A stretch of DNA of 64,000 bases from Paractinoplanes atraurantiacus (GCF_900215205.1 NZ_OBDY01000012.1:124001-188000); one strand, 5' to 3'; counted from the first letter of the stretch, positions 47,748-59,025 are shown. A program made the numbers and translations. Notes: generated by a model not told the origin, from the letters alone.

Positions 47748-49091
47748 CTACCGGAGGAATCCTTCGTAGTTGCGCTGCATCAGCTGGCTCTCGATCTGCT
47801 TCACCGTCTCCAGACCCACACCCACCATGATCAGCACGGCCGTACCACCGAACGGGAAGTTCTGGTACTGCTGCTGGTTCAGCCAGATGAAGAAGAAGTT
47901 CGGCAGGACCGAGATCAGACCCAGGTAGAGCGCGCCCGGCAGGGTGATCCGGCTGAGGATGAAGTCCAGGTAGTCGGCGGTCGGCTTGCCCGGGCGGATG
48001 CCCGGCACGAAACCACCGTACTTCTTCATGTTGTCCGCGACCTCGGTCGGGTTGAACGTGATCGAGACGTAGAAGTACGTGAAGAAGATGATCAGCAGGA
48101 AGTAGACGCCGATGTAGATCTCGCTCGTCGGGTCGGCCAGCCACTTCTGGATCCAGACCTGGTAACCCTTGAGGTTGTTCGGGTCGAAGAACTGCAGGTA
48201 CAGCTGCGGCAGGTAGAGCAGCGACGACGCGAAGATGACCGGGACGACACCGGCCTGGTTGACCTTGAGCGGGATGTAGGTCGACGTGCCGCCGTACATC
48301 CGCCGGCCGATCATCCGCTTGGCGTACTGCACCGGGATGCGGCGCTGGGCCTGCTCGATGAAGACCACCAGGCCGATGATGACCAGGACCAGGACGATGA
48401 CGAGGACGAACTTGCCGACGCCGCTCGACTCCTTGATCGTCCAGCCCTCACCGGGGAGGCGGGCGGCGATCGAGGTGAAGATCAGGACGGACATGCCGTT
48501 GCCGACGCCGCGGTCGGTGATGAGCTCACCGAGCCACATGACCATGCCGGTGCCGGCGGTCATCGTCAGCACCAGGACCGAGAGCGTGAGCCACATCGGC
48601 AGCCCGGTGTTCTCCGGGATGATCTGCGTCGAGGGGTCGTTCTGGTCGCACGCGTTGCCGAACAGCTGGCCGGTCCGCGCCAGGGCGACGAACGCCGAGG
48701 ACTGCAGGACCGCGAGGCCGAGCGTCAGGTAGCGGGTGTACTGCGTGATCTTCGCCTGGCCGGACTGGCCCTCCTTGCGGAGCTGCTCGAGGCGGGGAAT
48801 CACCACGGTCAGCAGCTGCAGGATGATGGAGGCGGTGATGTACGGCATGATGCCGAGCGCGAACACCGACAACTGGAGCAGCGCGCCACCTGAGAACAGG
48901 TTCAGCAGGTTGAGGACGCCGCCGGAGTTCTGGTCGTTCACGATCTGGATGCACTTCTGCACGTTGGTGTACGAGACACCGGGGCTGGGCAACGTAGCGC
49001 CGAGCCGGTACAGAGCGATGATCGCGACCGTGAACAAAAGTTTCTTGCGCAGGTCAGGCGTCCGGAACGCACTGGTAAAGGCGGAGAGCAA
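47748..49091 (-). CDS. secY: Protein translocase subunit SecY
   Basis: Channel of the Sec translocon, 447 residues with ten membrane helices. LGIMPYITASIILQLL (plug/TM2 region), IPLKVNQAGVVPVIFASSLL and GFVPGIRPGKPTADYL are diagnostic. I chose the TTG at 49091, with AGGAGG 6 bases upstream, over the longer frame from 49145, whose extra residues are a basic stretch not typical of SecY. Confidence 0.96.
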   Translation of the reverse strand: MLSAFTSAFRTPDLRKKLLFTVAIIALYRLGATLPSPGVSYTNVQKCIQIVNDQNSGGVLNLLNLFSGGALLQLSVFALGIMPYITASIILQLLTVVIPRLEQLRKEGQSGQAKITQYTRYLTLGLAVLQSSAFVALARTGQLFGNACDQNDPSTQIIPENTGLPMWLTLSVLVLTMTAGTGMVMWLGELITDRGVGNGMSVLIFTSIAARLPGEGWTIKESSGVGKFVLVIVLVLVIIGLVVFIEQAQRRIPVQYAKRMIGRRMYGGTSTYIPLKVNQAGVVPVIFASSLLYLPQLYLQFFDPNNLKGYQVWIQKWLADPTSEIYIGVYFLLIIFFTYFYVSITFNPTEVADNMKKYGGFVPGIRPGKPTADYLDFILSRITLPGALYLGLISVLPNFFFIWLNQQQYQNFPFGGTAVLIMVGVGLETVKQIESQLMQRNYEGFLR

Positions 49092-49286
49092 CTTCTTCCT
49101 CCTGCGCGAGGTTTTCCGCCGCGTCGGGCGGGTGGGGGAAGGCATCGGTCCGGACGACCGATATCTCTAGCTGGCAACGGACTCTAACAGTCTTGTCGCC
49201 CCACGGTGGAGCACGGTAGCCGTCACCGCGGGTAGGCATTTCACCCGGTTATGAAACCCCAGGTCAGACGCCAGAATGGGGATGCC

Positions 49287-49317
49287 GCCCGAACGACGCG
49301 TTTCGCGTCGCCCGGGC
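49287..49317 (-). other. Stem-loop between rplO and secY
   Basis: CGACGCG-TTT-CGCGTCG (49294-49310) flanked by GCCCG and CGGGC. It lies 18 bases after the rplO stop within the 243-base rplO-secY gap. No T-run, so read-through into secY is expected. Confidence 0.6.
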
Positions 49318-49334
49318 GAGCACCCCCACGAGCA

Positions 49335-49778
49335 TCACAGCTCGGTGGCGGAACCACCAGCAGCGGCGATCTTTTCCTTGGCCGACTCGCTGAACGCGTG
49401 AGCCGAGATGGTCAGCGAAACGCCGTCCAGCTCGCCCGAGCCCAGCACCTTGACCAGCTGGCCCTTGCGGACCGCGCCGGCCTGAACCAGCTCGTCCGGT
49501 CCGACCTCGCCGCCGTTCGGGAACAGCGCGGCGAGACGGTCCAGGTTCACGACCTGGAAGACGACCTTGTTCTTGTTCTTGAAGCCCTTCAGCTTCGGCA
49601 GCCGCATGTGGATGGGCATCTGCCCACCCTCGAAGCGGGCCGGAACCTGGTAGCGGGCCTTGGTGCCCTTGGTACCGCGACCGGCGGTCTTACCCTTGGA
49701 GCCCTCACCACGACCCACGCGGGTCTTGGGGGTCTTGGCTCCGGGCGCCGGGCGGAGGTGGTGGACCTTGATCGCCAT
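49335..49778 (-). CDS. rplO: 50S ribosomal protein L15
   Basis: 147 residues. [40 protein letters not shown] and [20 protein letters not shown] are the family start; the globular end follows. Shares one base with rpmD. Confidence 0.98.
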   Translation of the reverse strand: MAIKVHHLRPAPGAKTPKTRVGRGEGSKGKTAGRGTKGTKARYQVPARFEGGQMPIHMRLPKLKGFKNKNKVVFQVVNLDRLAALFPNGGEVGPDELVQAGAVRKGQLVKVLGSGELDGVSLTISAHAFSESAKEKIAAAGGSATEL

Positions 49779-49960
49779 TACTCGACCTCCTCAACAGTGA
49801 CGAGGTGGTTCACGGCGAAGATCATGCCCCGGATCTCGGGACGGTCCTCCTTGACCACCACATCGTTGATCCGCTTCAGGCCGAGCGAACGCAGCGAGTC
49901 CCGCTGGTTCTGCTTGCGCCCGATCTCGGACCGGATCTGGGTGACCTTCAAACGTGCCAT
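49778..49960 (-). CDS. rpmD: 50S ribosomal protein L30
   Basis: 60 residues ([35 protein letters not shown]). The ATG at 49960 gives the normal short length and touches the rpsE stop. Its stop overlaps rplO by one base. Confidence 0.97.
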   Translation of the reverse strand: MARLKVTQIRSEIGRKQNQRDSLRSLGLKRINDVVVKEDRPEIRGMIFAVNHLVTVEEVE

Positions 49961-50583
49961 TATCGCACCGCCGCTTCCGCACGCGCCGCCAGCATGGCGG
50001 CCGGCGCGACGTCCTCGACCGGGAGGCCACGGCGAGCCGCGACGGCCTCCGGCGACTCCAGGCCCTTCAGAGCGGCCACGGTCGCGTGCACGATGTTGAT
50101 CGGGTTCGACGAGCCGAGGCTCTTCGACAGCACGTCGTGGATGCCCGCGCACTCCAGCACGGCACGCACCGGGCCACCGGCGATGACGCCGGTACCGGCG
50201 GAGGCCGGCTTGAGGAGCACGACACCCGCGGCGGCTTCACCGGTGATCGGGTGCGGGATCGTGGCGCCGATCCGCGGAACCTTGAAGAAGTGCTTCTTGG
50301 CCTCCTCGACACCCTTGGCGATGGCCGCGGGCACCTCCTTGGCCTTTCCGTAGCCGATGCCGACGGTGCCGTCGCCGTCGCCCACGATCACCAGAGCGGT
50401 GAAGCTGAAGCGACGACCGCCCTTGACGACCTTGGCGACACGGTTGATCGCGACGACCCGCTCGAGATGCGGGGTCTTCTCGACGGGCGCGTTGCCGCGA
50501 CCGCCCTCACGGCGGTTGTCCCTGCGGTTGCCACCCTCGGTGTTACCGCCGGACCCGCCGCCTCGGCGCTGCTGACCAGGCAT
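49960..50583 (-). CDS. rpsE: 30S ribosomal protein S5
   Basis: 207 residues; accuracy protein near the mRNA entry. A Gly/Arg-rich N-terminal extension of about 35 residues precedes the core ([54 protein letters not shown]). Confidence 0.98.
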   Translation of the reverse strand: MPGQQRRGGGSGGNTEGGNRRDNRREGGRGNAPVEKTPHLERVVAINRVAKVVKGGRRFSFTALVIVGDGDGTVGIGYGKAKEVPAAIAKGVEEAKKHFFKVPRIGATIPHPITGEAAAGVVLLKPASAGTGVIAGGPVRAVLECAGIHDVLSKSLGSSNPINIVHATVAALKGLESPEAVAARRGLPVEDVAPAAMLAARAEAAVR

Positions 50584-50596
50584 TGGTCAATTCCTC

Positions 50597-50992
50597 CTAG
50601 AACTCGAGTCCGGCTTCGCGAGCGGCATCGGCCAGCGAGGCGATCCGCCCCGCGTACTTGTTGCCACCGCGGTCGAAGACGACCTTGGACACGCCCGCGG
50701 CCTTGGCCCGCTCGGCGAGGAGAGCGCCGACCTTGCCGGCCTGCGCGCTCTTGTCACCCTCGCCACCCCGCAGGGAGGTGTCGAGCGTGGAGGCCGAGGC
50801 CAGCGTGTGGCCCTTGAGGTCGTCGATGATCTGCGCGGTGATGTGCCGCGCGGAACGGGTGACGACCAGACGCGGCCGCTCGGCGGTGCCGAAGACGTTC
50901 CGGCGGACTCGGAAGTGGCGACGCGCCTTCCCGACAGCCCGCTTGGCGGAGACACCCGCGCCATTGCGACGCTTGAGAAGCGTGGCGGTCAC
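50597..50992 (-). CDS. rplR: 50S ribosomal protein L18
   Basis: 131 residues; binds 5S r[43 protein letters not shown] and [20 protein letters not shown] are typical. Overlaps rplF by 4 bases. Confidence 0.98.
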   Translation of the reverse strand: MTATLLKRRNGAGVSAKRAVGKARRHFRVRRNVFGTAERPRLVVTRSARHITAQIIDDLKGHTLASASTLDTSLRGGEGDKSAQAGKVGALLAERAKAAGVSKVVFDRGGNKYAGRIASLADAAREAGLEF

Positions 50993-51528
50993 TTCTTACC
51001 TGCCTTTCCAGCCTTGCGGCGGATGACCTCGCCCTGGTACTTGACGCCCTTGCCCTTGTAGGGCTCCGGCGGGCGGATCTTCCGAATGTTGGCGGCAACC
51101 TCGCCGACCAGCTGCTTGTCGATGCCCGAGACCGTGAACTGGGTCGGCTTCTCGACCGAGAAGCTGATACCCGCCGGCGGCACGATGTTGACCGGGTGCG
51201 AGAAGCCCAGGGCGAACTCGAGGTCCTTGCCCTTGGCGGTCACGCGGTAGCCGGTGCCGTTGATCTCGAGCGTCTTCTTGTAGCCCTCGGTGACGCCGAC
51301 GATCATGTTGGCGACGAGGGTACGCGACAGGCCGTGCAGCTCCTTGGCCTTGCGCTCGTCGTTGGGGCGGTTGACGTGCAGCTCAGCGCCCTCCTGCTCG
51401 ACCGTGATCGGCTCGGAGACGGTGTGCGACAGTTCGCCCTTGGGGCCCTTGACCTTGATGGTCTGGCCCGAGATGGTGACGTCGACGCCGGCCGGGACCG
51501 GGATCGACTTACGTCCGATTCGCGACAT
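50989..51528 (-). CDS. rplF: 50S ribosomal protein L6
   Basis: 179 residues. [40 protein letters not shown] and [20 protein letters not shown], the conserved C-terminal signature. Confidence 0.98.
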   Translation of the reverse strand: MSRIGRKSIPVPAGVDVTISGQTIKVKGPKGELSHTVSEPITVEQEGAELHVNRPNDERKAKELHGLSRTLVANMIVGVTEGYKKTLEINGTGYRVTAKGKDLEFALGFSHPVNIVPPAGISFSVEKPTQFTVSGIDKQLVGEVAANIRKIRPPEPYKGKGVKYQGEVIRRKAGKAGKK

Positions 51529-51545
51529 GGTTTCTCAGTCTCCCG

Positions 51546-51953
51546 TTACCAGACGAAGGCGAGGACTTCCCCGCCAACGCTCCGCTTGCGGGCCTGCCGG
51601 TCGGTCAGCAGCCCCTGGGACGTCGAAATGATCGCGACGCCCAGGCCGCCGAGCACCCGGGGGAGCTCCTCGGACTTGGCGTACACCCGGAGACCGGGCT
51701 TGGAAACGCGCTTGATCCCGGCGAGACTGCGCTCGCGGTTCTGGCCGTACTTGAGCTCAACGACCAGACGCCGTCCGACAGCGCCTTCCTCGGGCTCCTC
51801 GGCCGACCAGGAGGCGATGTAACCCTCGCTCTTGAGGACCTCGGCGATGTTCGCCTTGATCTTCGAGAAGGGCATGGTCACCTTGTCGTGGTACGCCTGG
51901 TTGGCGTTACGCAGACGCGTCAGCATGTCTGCGATCGGGTCCGTCATCGTCAT
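51546..51953 (-). CDS. rpsH: 30S ribosomal protein S8
   Basis: 135 residues. [20 protein letters not shown] and the end [19 protein letters not shown] are diagnostic. In E. coli S8 represses this operon by binding near rplE; no such site is asserted here. 74 bases from rpsZ, with a weak GC hairpin. Confidence 0.98.
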   Translation of the reverse strand: MTMTDPIADMLTRLRNANQAYHDKVTMPFSKIKANIAEVLKSEGYIASWSAEEPEEGAVGRRLVVELKYGQNRERSLAGIKRVSKPGLRVYAKSEELPRVLGGLGVAIISTSQGLLTDRQARKRSVGGEVLAFVW

Positions 51954-52027
51954 GGGTGTTCGTCAACCTTTCTCGCCGGGGTTCCCGCAAGCGGGCCTAC
52001 GGCGAAGCGGTAGTACAAAAAGTCGGG

Positions 52028-52213
52028 TTACCAAGAAGCCTTCGACACGCCGGGCAGCTCGCCCCGGTGCGCCATGTCCCGCACGCAAACGCGGCACAGG
52101 CCGAACTTGCGGTAGACCGAGTGCGGGCGACCGCACTTCTGGCAGCGGGTGTAGGCACGCACGGCGAACTTCGGCTTCGCGGCCGCCTTGATGATCAGCG
52201 CCTTCTTAGCCAT
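52028..52213 (-). CDS. rpsZ: 30S ribosomal protein S14, type Z
   Basis: 61 residues with the zinc pairs CQKC (24, 27) and CRVC (40, 43), the short C+ form. [20 protein letters not shown] and [15 protein letters not shown] match. Two bases from rplE. Confidence 0.98.
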   Translation of the reverse strand: MAKKALIIKAAAKPKFAVRAYTRCQKCGRPHSVYRKFGLCRVCVRDMAHRGELPGVSKASW

Positions 52214-52215
52214 GC

Positions 52216-52785
52216 TCAGTTCTCCTTGAACGGGAAGCCCAGGAGCTTGAGCAGCGCCCGGCCCTCGTCGTCGGTCGTCGCGGTGGTGACCACCGTGATG
52301 TCCATGCCCCGCGGGCGATCGATCTTGTCCTGGTCGATCTCGTGGAACACCGACTGCTCGGTCAGACCGAAGGTGTAGTTACCGTGCCCGTCGAGCTTGC
52401 GCCCGTCGAGGCCGCGGAAGTCACGGATACGCGGGAGGGCGATCGACAGAAGCCGGTCGAGGAACTCCCACATCCGGTCGTTGCGCAGGGTCACCTTCGC
52501 GCCGATCGGCATGCCCTCACGCAGCTTGAACTGCGCGATGGACTTGGTCGCCCGCCGCACGAGCGGCTTCTGACCGGTAATGGTGGTCAGGTCACGCACG
52601 GCGCCGTCGATCAGCTTGGCGTCGCGGGCGGCCTCGCCAACACCCATGTTCACGACGACCTTCACCAGGCCGGGAACCTGCATGGGGTTGCCGTACTTGT
52701 ACTGCTCCTGAAGGCCGGCGACGACCTCCGAGCGGTACTTCTGCTTCAGGCGCGGAAGCGCCTTGGTCTCGGTGGCGGCAGTCAT
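52216..52785 (-). CDS. rplE: 50S ribosomal protein L5
   Basis: 189 residues; 5S rRNA binder and inter-subunit bridge to S13. [40 protein letters not shown] and [20 protein letters not shown] are typical. Shares one base with rplX. Confidence 0.98.
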   Translation of the reverse strand: MTAATETKALPRLKQKYRSEVVAGLQEQYKYGNPMQVPGLVKVVVNMGVGEAARDAKLIDGAVRDLTTITGQKPLVRRATKSIAQFKLREGMPIGAKVTLRNDRMWEFLDRLLSIALPRIRDFRGLDGRKLDGHGNYTFGLTEQSVFHEIDQDKIDRPRGMDITVVTTATTDDEGRALLKLLGFPFKEN

Positions 52786-53099
52786 CAGATTTCCTTACCG
52801 GTCGTACGCGCGATACGGACCTTGGTGCCGTTCTCGTCGACCTTGTACCCGATGCGGGTCGGCTTGCCCTGGTCGTCCACGATCTGCACGTTCGAGATGT
52901 GAACGGGGGCTTCCTGGGTCACGATGCCACCGGTCTTCGAACCACGCTGCGTGGTGCGAATGCGTTCGTGCTTCTTGACGCGGTTGACGCCCTCGACGAG
53001 GACCTTGTCCTGCCGCGGGTAGGCCGCGATGACCTTGCCCTTGGCACCCTTGTCCTTGCCGGCGATGACGACGACCGTGTCGCCCTTCTTGATCTTCAC
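52785..53099 (-). CDS. rplX: 50S ribosomal protein L24
   Basis: 104 residues with the KOW motif near the start ([39 protein letters not shown]). Early assembly protein. Two bases from rplN. Confidence 0.98.
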   Translation of the reverse strand: MKIKKGDTVVVIAGKDKGAKGKVIAAYPRQDKVLVEGVNRVKKHERIRTTQRGSKTGGIVTQEAPVHISNVQIVDDQGKPTRIGYKVDENGTKVRIARTTGKEI

Positions 53100-53101
53100 G
53101 G

Positions 53102-53470
53102 TCAGAGCACCTCCGGCGCCAGGCTGATGATCTTCATGAACCGCTTGTCGCGCAGCTCGCGGCCGACCGGGCCGAAGATGCGGGTACCGCGGGGGTCCCC
53201 ACCGTCCTTGATGATGACGGCGGCGTTCTCGTCGAAGCGGATGTACGAGCCGTCGGGACGGCGCTTCTCCTTCGCGGTGCGGACGATGACCGCCTTGACG
53301 ACGTCACCCTTCTTCACACCGGCGCCGGGGATGGCGTCCTTGACCGTGGCCACGATGACGTCGCCGATGCTCGCGTAACGGCGACCGGAGCCGCCGAGCA
53401 CACGGATGCACAGGATCTCCCGGGCACCAGTGTTGTCGGCGACGCGCAGTCGCGACTCCTGCTGGATCAC
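53102..53470 (-). CDS. rplN: 50S ribosomal protein L14
   Basis: 122 residues. [40 protein letters not shown] and [20 protein letters not shown] are diagnostic. A 95-base gap with a strong stem-loop separates it from rpsQ, so it may head the spc part of the cluster. Confidence 0.98.
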   Translation of the reverse strand: MIQQESRLRVADNTGAREILCIRVLGGSGRRYASIGDVIVATVKDAIPGAGVKKGDVVKAVIVRTAKEKRRPDGSYIRFDENAAVIIKDGGDPRGTRIFGPVGRELRDKRFMKIISLAPEVL

Positions 53471-53532
53471 GTCTGTCTCCTATGTCTGCCAGTTCTTCAG
53501 CCGGGGGCCGAAGCTTGGCGGAACGATGGTGG

Positions 53533-53561
53533 GCTGGGCCGGCCCGTCAGGCCGGCCCAGC
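53533..53561 (-). other. 12-bp stem-loop after rpsQ
   Basis: GCTGGGCCGGCC (53533-53544) and GGCCGGCCCAGC (53550-53561) with a CGTCA loop. It starts 4 bases after the rpsQ stop, at the S10/spc boundary, with no T-run. Confidence 0.75.
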
Positions 53562-53565
53562 GCAC

Positions 53566-53844
53566 TCACTTGGCCTTTTCGAGGATCTCTACGACACGCC
53601 ACCGCTTGGTGGCCGACAGCGGACGGGTCTCCATCAGGAGAACCCGGTCACCGATGCCGCACGCGTTCTGCTCGTCGTGCACCTTGAGCTTGCGGGTGCG
53701 ACGCAGAACCTTGCCGTAGAGGGCGTGCTTCACGCGGTCCTCGACCTCGACGACGACGGTCTTGTCCATCTTGTCGCTGACCACGAGGCCCTCGCGGACC
53801 TTGCGGTTCGCCCGGGCCGTGGTGGCCGTGCTCTCGTCACTCAT
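53566..53844 (-). CDS. rpsQ: 30S ribosomal protein S17
   Basis: 92 residues. [40 protein letters not shown] and [20 protein letters not shown] match the family. Overlaps rpmC by 4 bases. Confidence 0.98.
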   Translation of the reverse strand: MSDESTATTARANRKVREGLVVSDKMDKTVVVEVEDRVKHALYGKVLRRTRKLKVHDEQNACGIGDRVLLMETRPLSATKRWRVVEILEKAK

Positions 53845-54074
53845 GCTGTCACCTCGTCCGGCGCAACCGAGAGCCCGAGCTCACGTTCACGCATGATCGT
53901 GTAGATCTTCGCGATGTCCTTGCGGACGACCTGCAGCCGACGGTGATTGTCGAGCTGGCCGGTCGCGCCCTGCACGCGAAGGTTGAACAGCTCCGCCTTG
54001 GCCTCCCGCAGCCGCGAAACCAGCTCCTCCTCGGAGAGTTCGCGCAGCTCGGATGCCTTAACGCCCGCTGCCAT
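53841..54074 (-). CDS. rpmC: 50S ribosomal protein L29
   Basis: 77 residues: a two-helix protein near the exit tunnel ([39 protein letters not shown]) ending in [19 protein letters not shown] and a short extra tail. Overlaps rpsQ by 4 bases and rplP by 1. Confidence 0.97.
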   Translation of the reverse strand: MAAGVKASELRELSEEELVSRLREAKAELFNLRVQGATGQLDNHRRLQVVRKDIAKIYTIMRERELGLSVAPDEVTA

Positions 54075-54499
54075 CAGCTTTCACCCACTTCGCGTGTCAC
54101 GATGCGGCACTTCATCGGGAGCTTGTGGATCGCGCGGCGCATCGCCTCGCGCGCGATCGTCTCGTTCGGGAAGGACATCTCGAAGAGAATCCGGCCCGGC
54201 TTGACGTTCGCCACCCACCACTCGGGAGAACCCTTACCGGAACCCATGCGGGTCTCGGCCGGCTTCTTGGTCAGAGCGTTGTCGGGGAAGACCGAGATCC
54301 AGACCTTGCCACCACGCTTGATGTGACGGGTCATCGCGATACGAGCCGACTCGATCTGCCGGTTCGTCACGTACGCGGGCTCCAGCGCCTGGATACCGAA
54401 CTCACCGAAGACGACCCGGTTGCCGCCCTTGGACGCGCCGTGGCGGTCCGGGTGGTGCGGCTTGCGGAAGCCCTTCGGGGGCTTACGCGGCATCAGCAT
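54074..54499 (-). CDS. rplP: 50S ribosomal protein L16
   Basis: 141 residues; organises the A-site tRNA region. The start [20 protein letters not shown] parallels the usual MLIPRKV, so the first of two close ATGs is kept. [20 protein letters not shown] and [19 protein letters not shown] are diagnostic. Confidence 0.98.
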   Translation of the reverse strand: MLMPRKPPKGFRKPHHPDRHGASKGGNRVVFGEFGIQALEPAYVTNRQIESARIAMTRHIKRGGKVWISVFPDNALTKKPAETRMGSGKGSPEWWVANVKPGRILFEMSFPNETIAREAMRRAIHKLPMKCRIVTREVGES

Positions 54500-54502
54500 C
54501 TG

Positions 54503-55360
54503 TCAGCCCTCCTGCTGCGTTTCGGCCTGAGCCGGAGCCGCGGCGACCGCGGCGTCGTTCGTGTTCTCGCCGGCCGGAGTGTCGCCACCCCGAGCCTGCG
54601 CGGCCGCGCGACCGGCCTCGGTGCCACCGGCCGTCGTACCCGACGAACCGGAGCGGCCACGACGCGGACGGTCGGGGCGGTCACCACGGTCACGGCGCGG
54701 GCGCGCCGGCGCCTCGGTGACGACCTCGCGACCCGGAACGGCGTCGCCCTTGTAGATCCAGACCTTCACGCCGATGCGGCCGAACGTCGTGCGGGCCTCG
54801 AAGAAGCCGTACTCGATGTTCGCGCGCAGCGTGTGCAGCGGAACGCGACCCTCACGGTAGAACTCCGTGCGGCTCATCTCCGCGCCGCCGAGACGGCCGG
54901 AGACCTGCACACGGATGCCCTTGCAGATCGGGTTCTTCATCGCGGACTGCATGGCCTTGCGCATCGCCCGGCGGAAGCTGACCCGGGAGGACAGCTGCTC
55001 GGCGACGCCCTGCGCCACGAGCTGAGCGTCCGACTCCGGGCTCTTCACCTCGAGGATGTTGAGCTGAACCTGCTTGCCGGTGAGCTTCTCGAGCTCGCCG
55101 CGGATCCGGTCGGCCTCCGCGCCCTTACGGCCGATGACGATGCCCGGCCGGGCGGTGTGGATGTCGACGCGCACCCGGTCACGGGTCCGCTCGATGTCCA
55201 CCTTGGAGATGCCGGCACGCTCGAGGCCCTTGGACATCATGCGGCGGATCTTGACGTCCTCGCCGATGTAGTCCTTGTAGAGCTTGTCGGCGAACCACCG
55301 CGACTTCCAGTCGGTCGAGATACCGAGGCGGAATCCGGTGGGGTGAACTTTCTGACCCAT
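54503..55360 (-). CDS. rpsC: 30S ribosomal protein S3 with Arg/Gly-rich tail
   Basis: 285 residues; mRNA-entry helicase protein. [20 protein letters not shown], the KH domain [20 protein letters not shown], and [20 protein letters not shown] are clear. The core ends near residue 212; the remaining ~70 residues are an Arg/Gly/Ala-rich tail, longer than in E. coli. Confidence 0.98.
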   Translation of the reverse strand: MGQKVHPTGFRLGISTDWKSRWFADKLYKDYIGEDVKIRRMMSKGLERAGISKVDIERTRDRVRVDIHTARPGIVIGRKGAEADRIRGELEKLTGKQVQLNILEVKSPESDAQLVAQGVAEQLSSRVSFRRAMRKAMQSAMKNPICKGIRVQVSGRLGGAEMSRTEFYREGRVPLHTLRANIEYGFFEARTTFGRIGVKVWIYKGDAVPGREVVTEAPARPRRDRGDRPDRPRRGRSGSSGTTAGGTEAGRAAAQARGGDTPAGENTNDAAVAAAPAQAETQQEG

Positions 55361-55821
55361 TACTCGGACTCCTCCGTGGTCTGGGACTGGGCAGCGGGCG
55401 CGGCCTTGGCCGGCGCCGCCTTCTTCGCCGCGGCCGCCTTCTTGGCGGGCCGTGCGACCTGGACCGCCTCGACGGCGATCGTGATGTGGCAGGTGCGCTT
55501 GCGGATCCGGTAGGCCCGGCCCTGCGCCCGCGGACGGAACCGCTTGAGCGTCGGGCCCTCGTCGACGAACGCCTCGCTCACGAGGAGTGCGTCGGGGTCG
55601 AGCCGCTCGTTGTTCTCCGCGTTCGCGATCGCGCTCGCGAGCACCTTGTAGACCTGCTCGCTCGCCGCCTGCGGGGCGAACTGCAGGACGATCAGAGCCT
55701 CCTTCGCGGGCAGACCGCGGACGAGGTTGACCACACGGCGTGCCTTGCTCGGCGAGATGCGGACGTGCTTGGCAACCGCACGACTGCCCGGAAGCGCCGG
55801 TGCGTCGTTCTTGACTGGCAT
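55360..55821 (-). CDS. rplV: 50S ribosomal protein L22
   Basis: 153 residues. [20 protein letters not shown], the tunnel hairpin [20 protein letters not shown] with minor variation, and an Ala/Lys/Pro-rich tail of about 35 residues. Its long loop lines the exit tunnel. Shares one base with rpsC. Confidence 0.98.
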   Translation of the reverse strand: MPVKNDAPALPGSRAVAKHVRISPSKARRVVNLVRGLPAKEALIVLQFAPQAASEQVYKVLASAIANAENNERLDPDALLVSEAFVDEGPTLKRFRPRAQGRAYRIRKRTCHITIAVEAVQVARPAKKAAAAKKAAPAKAAPAAQSQTTEESE

Positions 55822-55852
55822 CGCTGTGACCCCTTTCTTATCCGTGGACTGA

Positions 55853-56134
55853 CTAGCGACGACGGCTCTTGCGGTCGTCCTTCTCGTGACCCTTGAACGT
55901 GCGGGTCAGAGCGAACTCGCCGAGCTTGTGACCGACCATGGCCTCGGTGATGAACACCGGGACGTGCTTGCGGCCGTCGTGCACGGCGATCGTGTGCCCG
56001 AGCATGTCGGGGATGATCATCGAGCGGCGCGACCACGTCTTGATGACGTTCTTCGAGTTCTTCTCGTTCTGGACTTCCACCTTCTTGAGCAGGTGGTCGT
56101 CGACGAACGGGCCCTTCTTCAGGCTGCGTGGCAT
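55853..56134 (-). CDS. rpsS: 30S ribosomal protein S19
   Basis: 93 residues. [40 protein letters not shown] and [20 protein letters not shown] are diagnostic. Binds S13 in the head. Confidence 0.98.
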   Translation of the reverse strand: MPRSLKKGPFVDDHLLKKVEVQNEKNSKNVIKTWSRRSMIIPDMLGHTIAVHDGRKHVPVFITEAMVGHKLGEFALTRTFKGHEKDDRKSRRR

Positions 56135-56147
56135 CTTCTAACTCCCG

Positions 56148-56987
56148 TTACCCGCGCTTGCGGGTGGCGTAGCGGCGGCGAACGATCAGCTTGTCGCTCT
56201 CCTGGCCCTTGCGGCGGGTACGGCCCTCCGGCTTACCAGCCGGGTTGACCGGGTGGCGACCACCCGAGGTCTTACCCTCACCACCACCGTGCGGGTGGTC
56301 GATCGGGTTCATGGCGACACCGCGGACGGTCGGGCGCTTGCCCTTCCAGCGCATACGGCCGGCCTTGCCCCAGTTGATGTTCGACTGCTCGGCATTGCCG
56401 ATCTCGCCGACCGTCGCGCGGCAACGGATGTCGACCCGGCGGATCTCACCGGAGGGCATACGCAGCGTGGCGTACGCGCCCTCACGGCCGAGCAGCTGGA
56501 TGCCGACACCGGCCGAACGGGCCAGCTTGGCGCCACCGCCGGGACGAAGCTCCACACCGTGGACCGTCGTACCGACCGGGATGTTGCGCAGGGGAAGGTT
56601 GTTCCCCGGCTTGATGTCGGCGCCCGGACCGGACTCGACCCGGTCGCCCTGCTTGAGGTCCTTCGGCGCGAGGATGTAGCGCTTCTCGCCGTCGGCGTAG
56701 TGCAGCAGCGCGATGCGCGACGTGCGGTTCGGGTCGTACTCGATGTGCGCGACCTTGGCCGGCACGCCGTCCTTGTCGACCCGCTTGAAGTCGATCAGGC
56801 GGTACTGCCGCTTGTGGCCGCCGCCCTGGTGCCGCGTGGTGATGCGGCCGTGGACGTTACGTCCACCCTTCTTGGGCAGCGGGACCAGCAGCGACTTCTC
56901 CGGCGTGGACCGGGTCAGCTCGGCGAAGTCGGCGACGCTGGAGCCGCGACGGCCCGGCGTGGTCGGCTTGTACTTACGGATAGCCAT
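56148..56987 (-). CDS. rplB: 50S ribosomal protein L2
   Basis: 279 residues; largest primary 23S binder near the peptidyl transferase centre. [40 protein letters not shown] and [20 protein letters not shown] (with the conserved histidine) are diagnostic. Confidence 0.99.
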   Translation of the reverse strand: MAIRKYKPTTPGRRGSSVADFAELTRSTPEKSLLVPLPKKGGRNVHGRITTRHQGGGHKRQYRLIDFKRVDKDGVPAKVAHIEYDPNRTSRIALLHYADGEKRYILAPKDLKQGDRVESGPGADIKPGNNLPLRNIPVGTTVHGVELRPGGGAKLARSAGVGIQLLGREGAYATLRMPSGEIRRVDIRCRATVGEIGNAEQSNINWGKAGRMRWKGKRPTVRGVAMNPIDHPHGGGEGKTSGGRHPVNPAGKPEGRTRRKGQESDKLIVRRRYATRKRG

Positions 56988-57001
56988 TGTCTTCTAACCC
57001 C

Positions 57002-57304
57002 TTAGCTGACCGGGCCGCCGAAGGCCTCGATACGGTCGCCGTCAGCCAGCTTGACCATCGCGCGCTTGGTCGCCTTGCGCTGTCCGAAGCCGGTCCGGGT
57101 GCGCTTGCGCTTGCCCTCGCGGTTCGCGGTGTTCACCGAGAGCACGCGGACGTTGAAGATCTGCTGGATCGCGATCTTGATCGCGGTCTTGTTCGCGTCC
57201 GGGTGGACCTCGAACGTGTACCAGTTCTGGTCGAGGACGCTGTAGCTCTTCTCGGAGACCACCGGGCGGACGATGATGTCGCGCGGGTCAGCGATCGTGG
57301 TCAC
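57002..57304 (-). CDS. rplW: 50S ribosomal protein L23
   Basis: 100 residues; exit-tunnel docking site for trigger factor and [43 protein letters not shown] and [20 protein letters not shown] match. Overlaps rplD by 4 bases. Confidence 0.98.
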   Translation of the reverse strand: MTTIADPRDIIVRPVVSEKSYSVLDQNWYTFEVHPDANKTAIKIAIQQIFNVRVLSVNTANREGKRKRTRTGFGQRKATKRAMVKLADGDRIEAFGGPVS

Positions 57305-57948
57305 TTGTTCCCCTCCTCGGCCGTCGCCGGGGTGCCCAGGAACTCGTCGAGCGCGTCCTTGGTGAACACAACCTCGTCGGCGACCAGCACGTCGTACGTG
57401 TTGAGCTGTCCGGCCTCGAGCAGGTGAACCGTGACCTCGTTGCGCAGCGAGAGCCAGTTGAGCTCGTCGGTGCTGCTGAGCACGACCAGAACCTTGGTGG
57501 ACTCGGCCACCTTGCGCAGGGTGGCGATGGCGGCCTTGGTCGACGGCGTCTCGCCGCTGACGAAGGACTCGACCACGTGCACCCGGCCGTCGCGGGCCCG
57601 GTCGGACAGGGCGCCACGCAGGGCGGCGGCCTTCATCTTCTTGGGCGTCCGCTGGCTGTAGTCGCGCGGCACGGGACCGTGCACGACGCCACCGCCGGTG
57701 AACTGCGGCGCGCGGATCGAGCCCTGACGGGCGCGGCCGGTGCCCTTCTGCTTGTAAGGCTTCTTGCCGCCGCCGGCGACCTCGCCGCGGGACTTCGCCT
57801 TGTGCGTGCCCTGGCGGGCGGCCGCGAGCTGGGCCACCACGACCTGGTGCATCAGCGGGATGTTGGCCTGGACGTCGAAGACCGAGTCCGGCAGCTCGAC
57901 CGAGCCGGCCTTGTTGCCCTCAACGTTGATCACGTCAACCGAGCTCAC
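57301..57948 (-). CDS. rplD: 50S ribosomal protein L4
   Basis: 215 residues. [20 protein letters not shown], the tunnel loop [20 protein letters not shown] and [20 protein letters not shown] are diagnostic. In E. coli L4 represses the S10 operon; no L4-type leader was recognised here. Overlaps rplC by 4 bases. Confidence 0.98.
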   Translation of the reverse strand: MSSVDVINVEGNKAGSVELPDSVFDVQANIPLMHQVVVAQLAAARQGTHKAKSRGEVAGGGKKPYKQKGTGRARQGSIRAPQFTGGGVVHGPVPRDYSQRTPKKMKAAALRGALSDRARDGRVHVVESFVSGETPSTKAAIATLRKVAESTKVLVVLSSTDELNWLSLRNEVTVHLLEAGQLNTYDVLVADEVVFTKDALDEFLGTPATAEEGNK

Positions 57949-58595
57949 TTGGCACCGCCCTTCTTCGCCGCGGTACGGACCAGGATCAGCGCGCCCTTGG
58001 GACCGGGCACCGCGCCCTTGACCAGGATCAGGTTGTTCTCGGTGTCCACCGCCTGCACGGTCAGGTTCTGCACGGTGAAGCGCTGGCTACCCATGCGACC
58101 GGCCATCCGGACGCCCTTGAAGACGCGACCCGGGGTCGCGCAGGCGCCGATCGAGCCGGGCGAGCGGTGCTTGCGCTCGACACCGTGGCTGGCCTTGAGG
58201 CCGTGGAAGCCGTGCCGCTTCATGACACCGGCGTAGCCCTTGCCCTTGGTCTTACCGGTGACGTCGATCGGCGTGCCGACCGGGAACGTCTCGACGGTGA
58301 CCTCTTGGCCGAGCTCGTAAGCGTCGGCGTCGCTGGTGCGCATCTCGACGACGTGCCGCCGCGGCGACACACCGGCCTTCGCGAAGTGACCGCCCTCGGG
58401 CTTGTTCACCTTGCGCGGGTCGATCGCGCCGTACGCCAGCTGGACGGCGGTGTAGCCGTCCTTCTCATTGGTACGAACCTGGGTCACGACACAAGGGCCG
58501 GCCTGGACCACGGTCACGGGGACAACCTTGTTGTTGTCCCAGACCTGGGTCATGCCGAGCTTGGCGCCCAGGATCCCCTTTACTTGCCTGTCCAT
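57945..58595 (-). CDS. rplC: 50S ribosomal protein L3
   Basis: 216 residues. [60 protein letters not shown] are diagnostic; the glutamine methylated in some bacteria is not assigned. 13 bases from rpsJ. Confidence 0.98.
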   Translation of the reverse strand: MDRQVKGILGAKLGMTQVWDNNKVVPVTVVQAGPCVVTQVRTNEKDGYTAVQLAYGAIDPRKVNKPEGGHFAKAGVSPRRHVVEMRTSDADAYELGQEVTVETFPVGTPIDVTGKTKGKGYAGVMKRHGFHGLKASHGVERKHRSPGSIGACATPGRVFKGVRMAGRMGSQRFTVQNLTVQAVDTENNLILVKGAVPGPKGALILVRTAAKKGGAK

Positions 58596-58608
58596 TAGTC
58601 GCAGATCC

Positions 58609-58917
58609 CTACAGCTTGATCTCGATGTCGACGCCAGCCGGCAGGTCGAGGCGCATGAGCGAGTCGACCGTCTTGGGAGTCGGGTCGATGATGTCGATCA
58701 GCCGCTTGTGCGTGCGCATCTCGAAGTGCTCGCGCGAGTCCTTGTACTTGTGCGGCGAGCGGATGACGCAGAAACGGTTGATCTCCGTGGGCAGCGGCAC
58801 CGGGCCGGCAACCGACGCCCCGGTACGCGTCACAGTCTCGACGATCTTCCGAGCCGAGGAGTCGACGACCTCGTGGTCATAGGCCTTGAGCCGGATGCGG
58901 ATCTTCTGTCCCGCCAT
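58609..58917 (-). CDS. rpsJ: 30S ribosomal protein S10
   Basis: 102 residues; also transcription factor Nus[41 protein letters not shown] and [20 protein letters not shown] are diagnostic. First gene of the S10 operon, preceded by a 321-base region with its own element and stem-loop. Confidence 0.99.
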   Translation of the reverse strand: MAGQKIRIRLKAYDHEVVDSSARKIVETVTRTGASVAGPVPLPTEINRFCVIRSPHKYKDSREHFEMRTHKRLIDIIDPTPKTVDSLMRLDLPAGVDIEIKL

Positions 58918-59025
58918 AGTGGCTTCTGTTTCCTTCTCTCGATGCCGCTACAACTGCGAGAGGGGTGCCTCTCGCATGCCGCAGGCTCCACCGGCCAGAA
59001 CTGGTCGATCCTGCGTTGTCCGACC

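Noticed and set aside
58918-59025. E. coli-type S10 leader bound by L4
   Set aside because: I could not fit the known stem arrangement. Only the shared 19-base element and local hairpins are visible.
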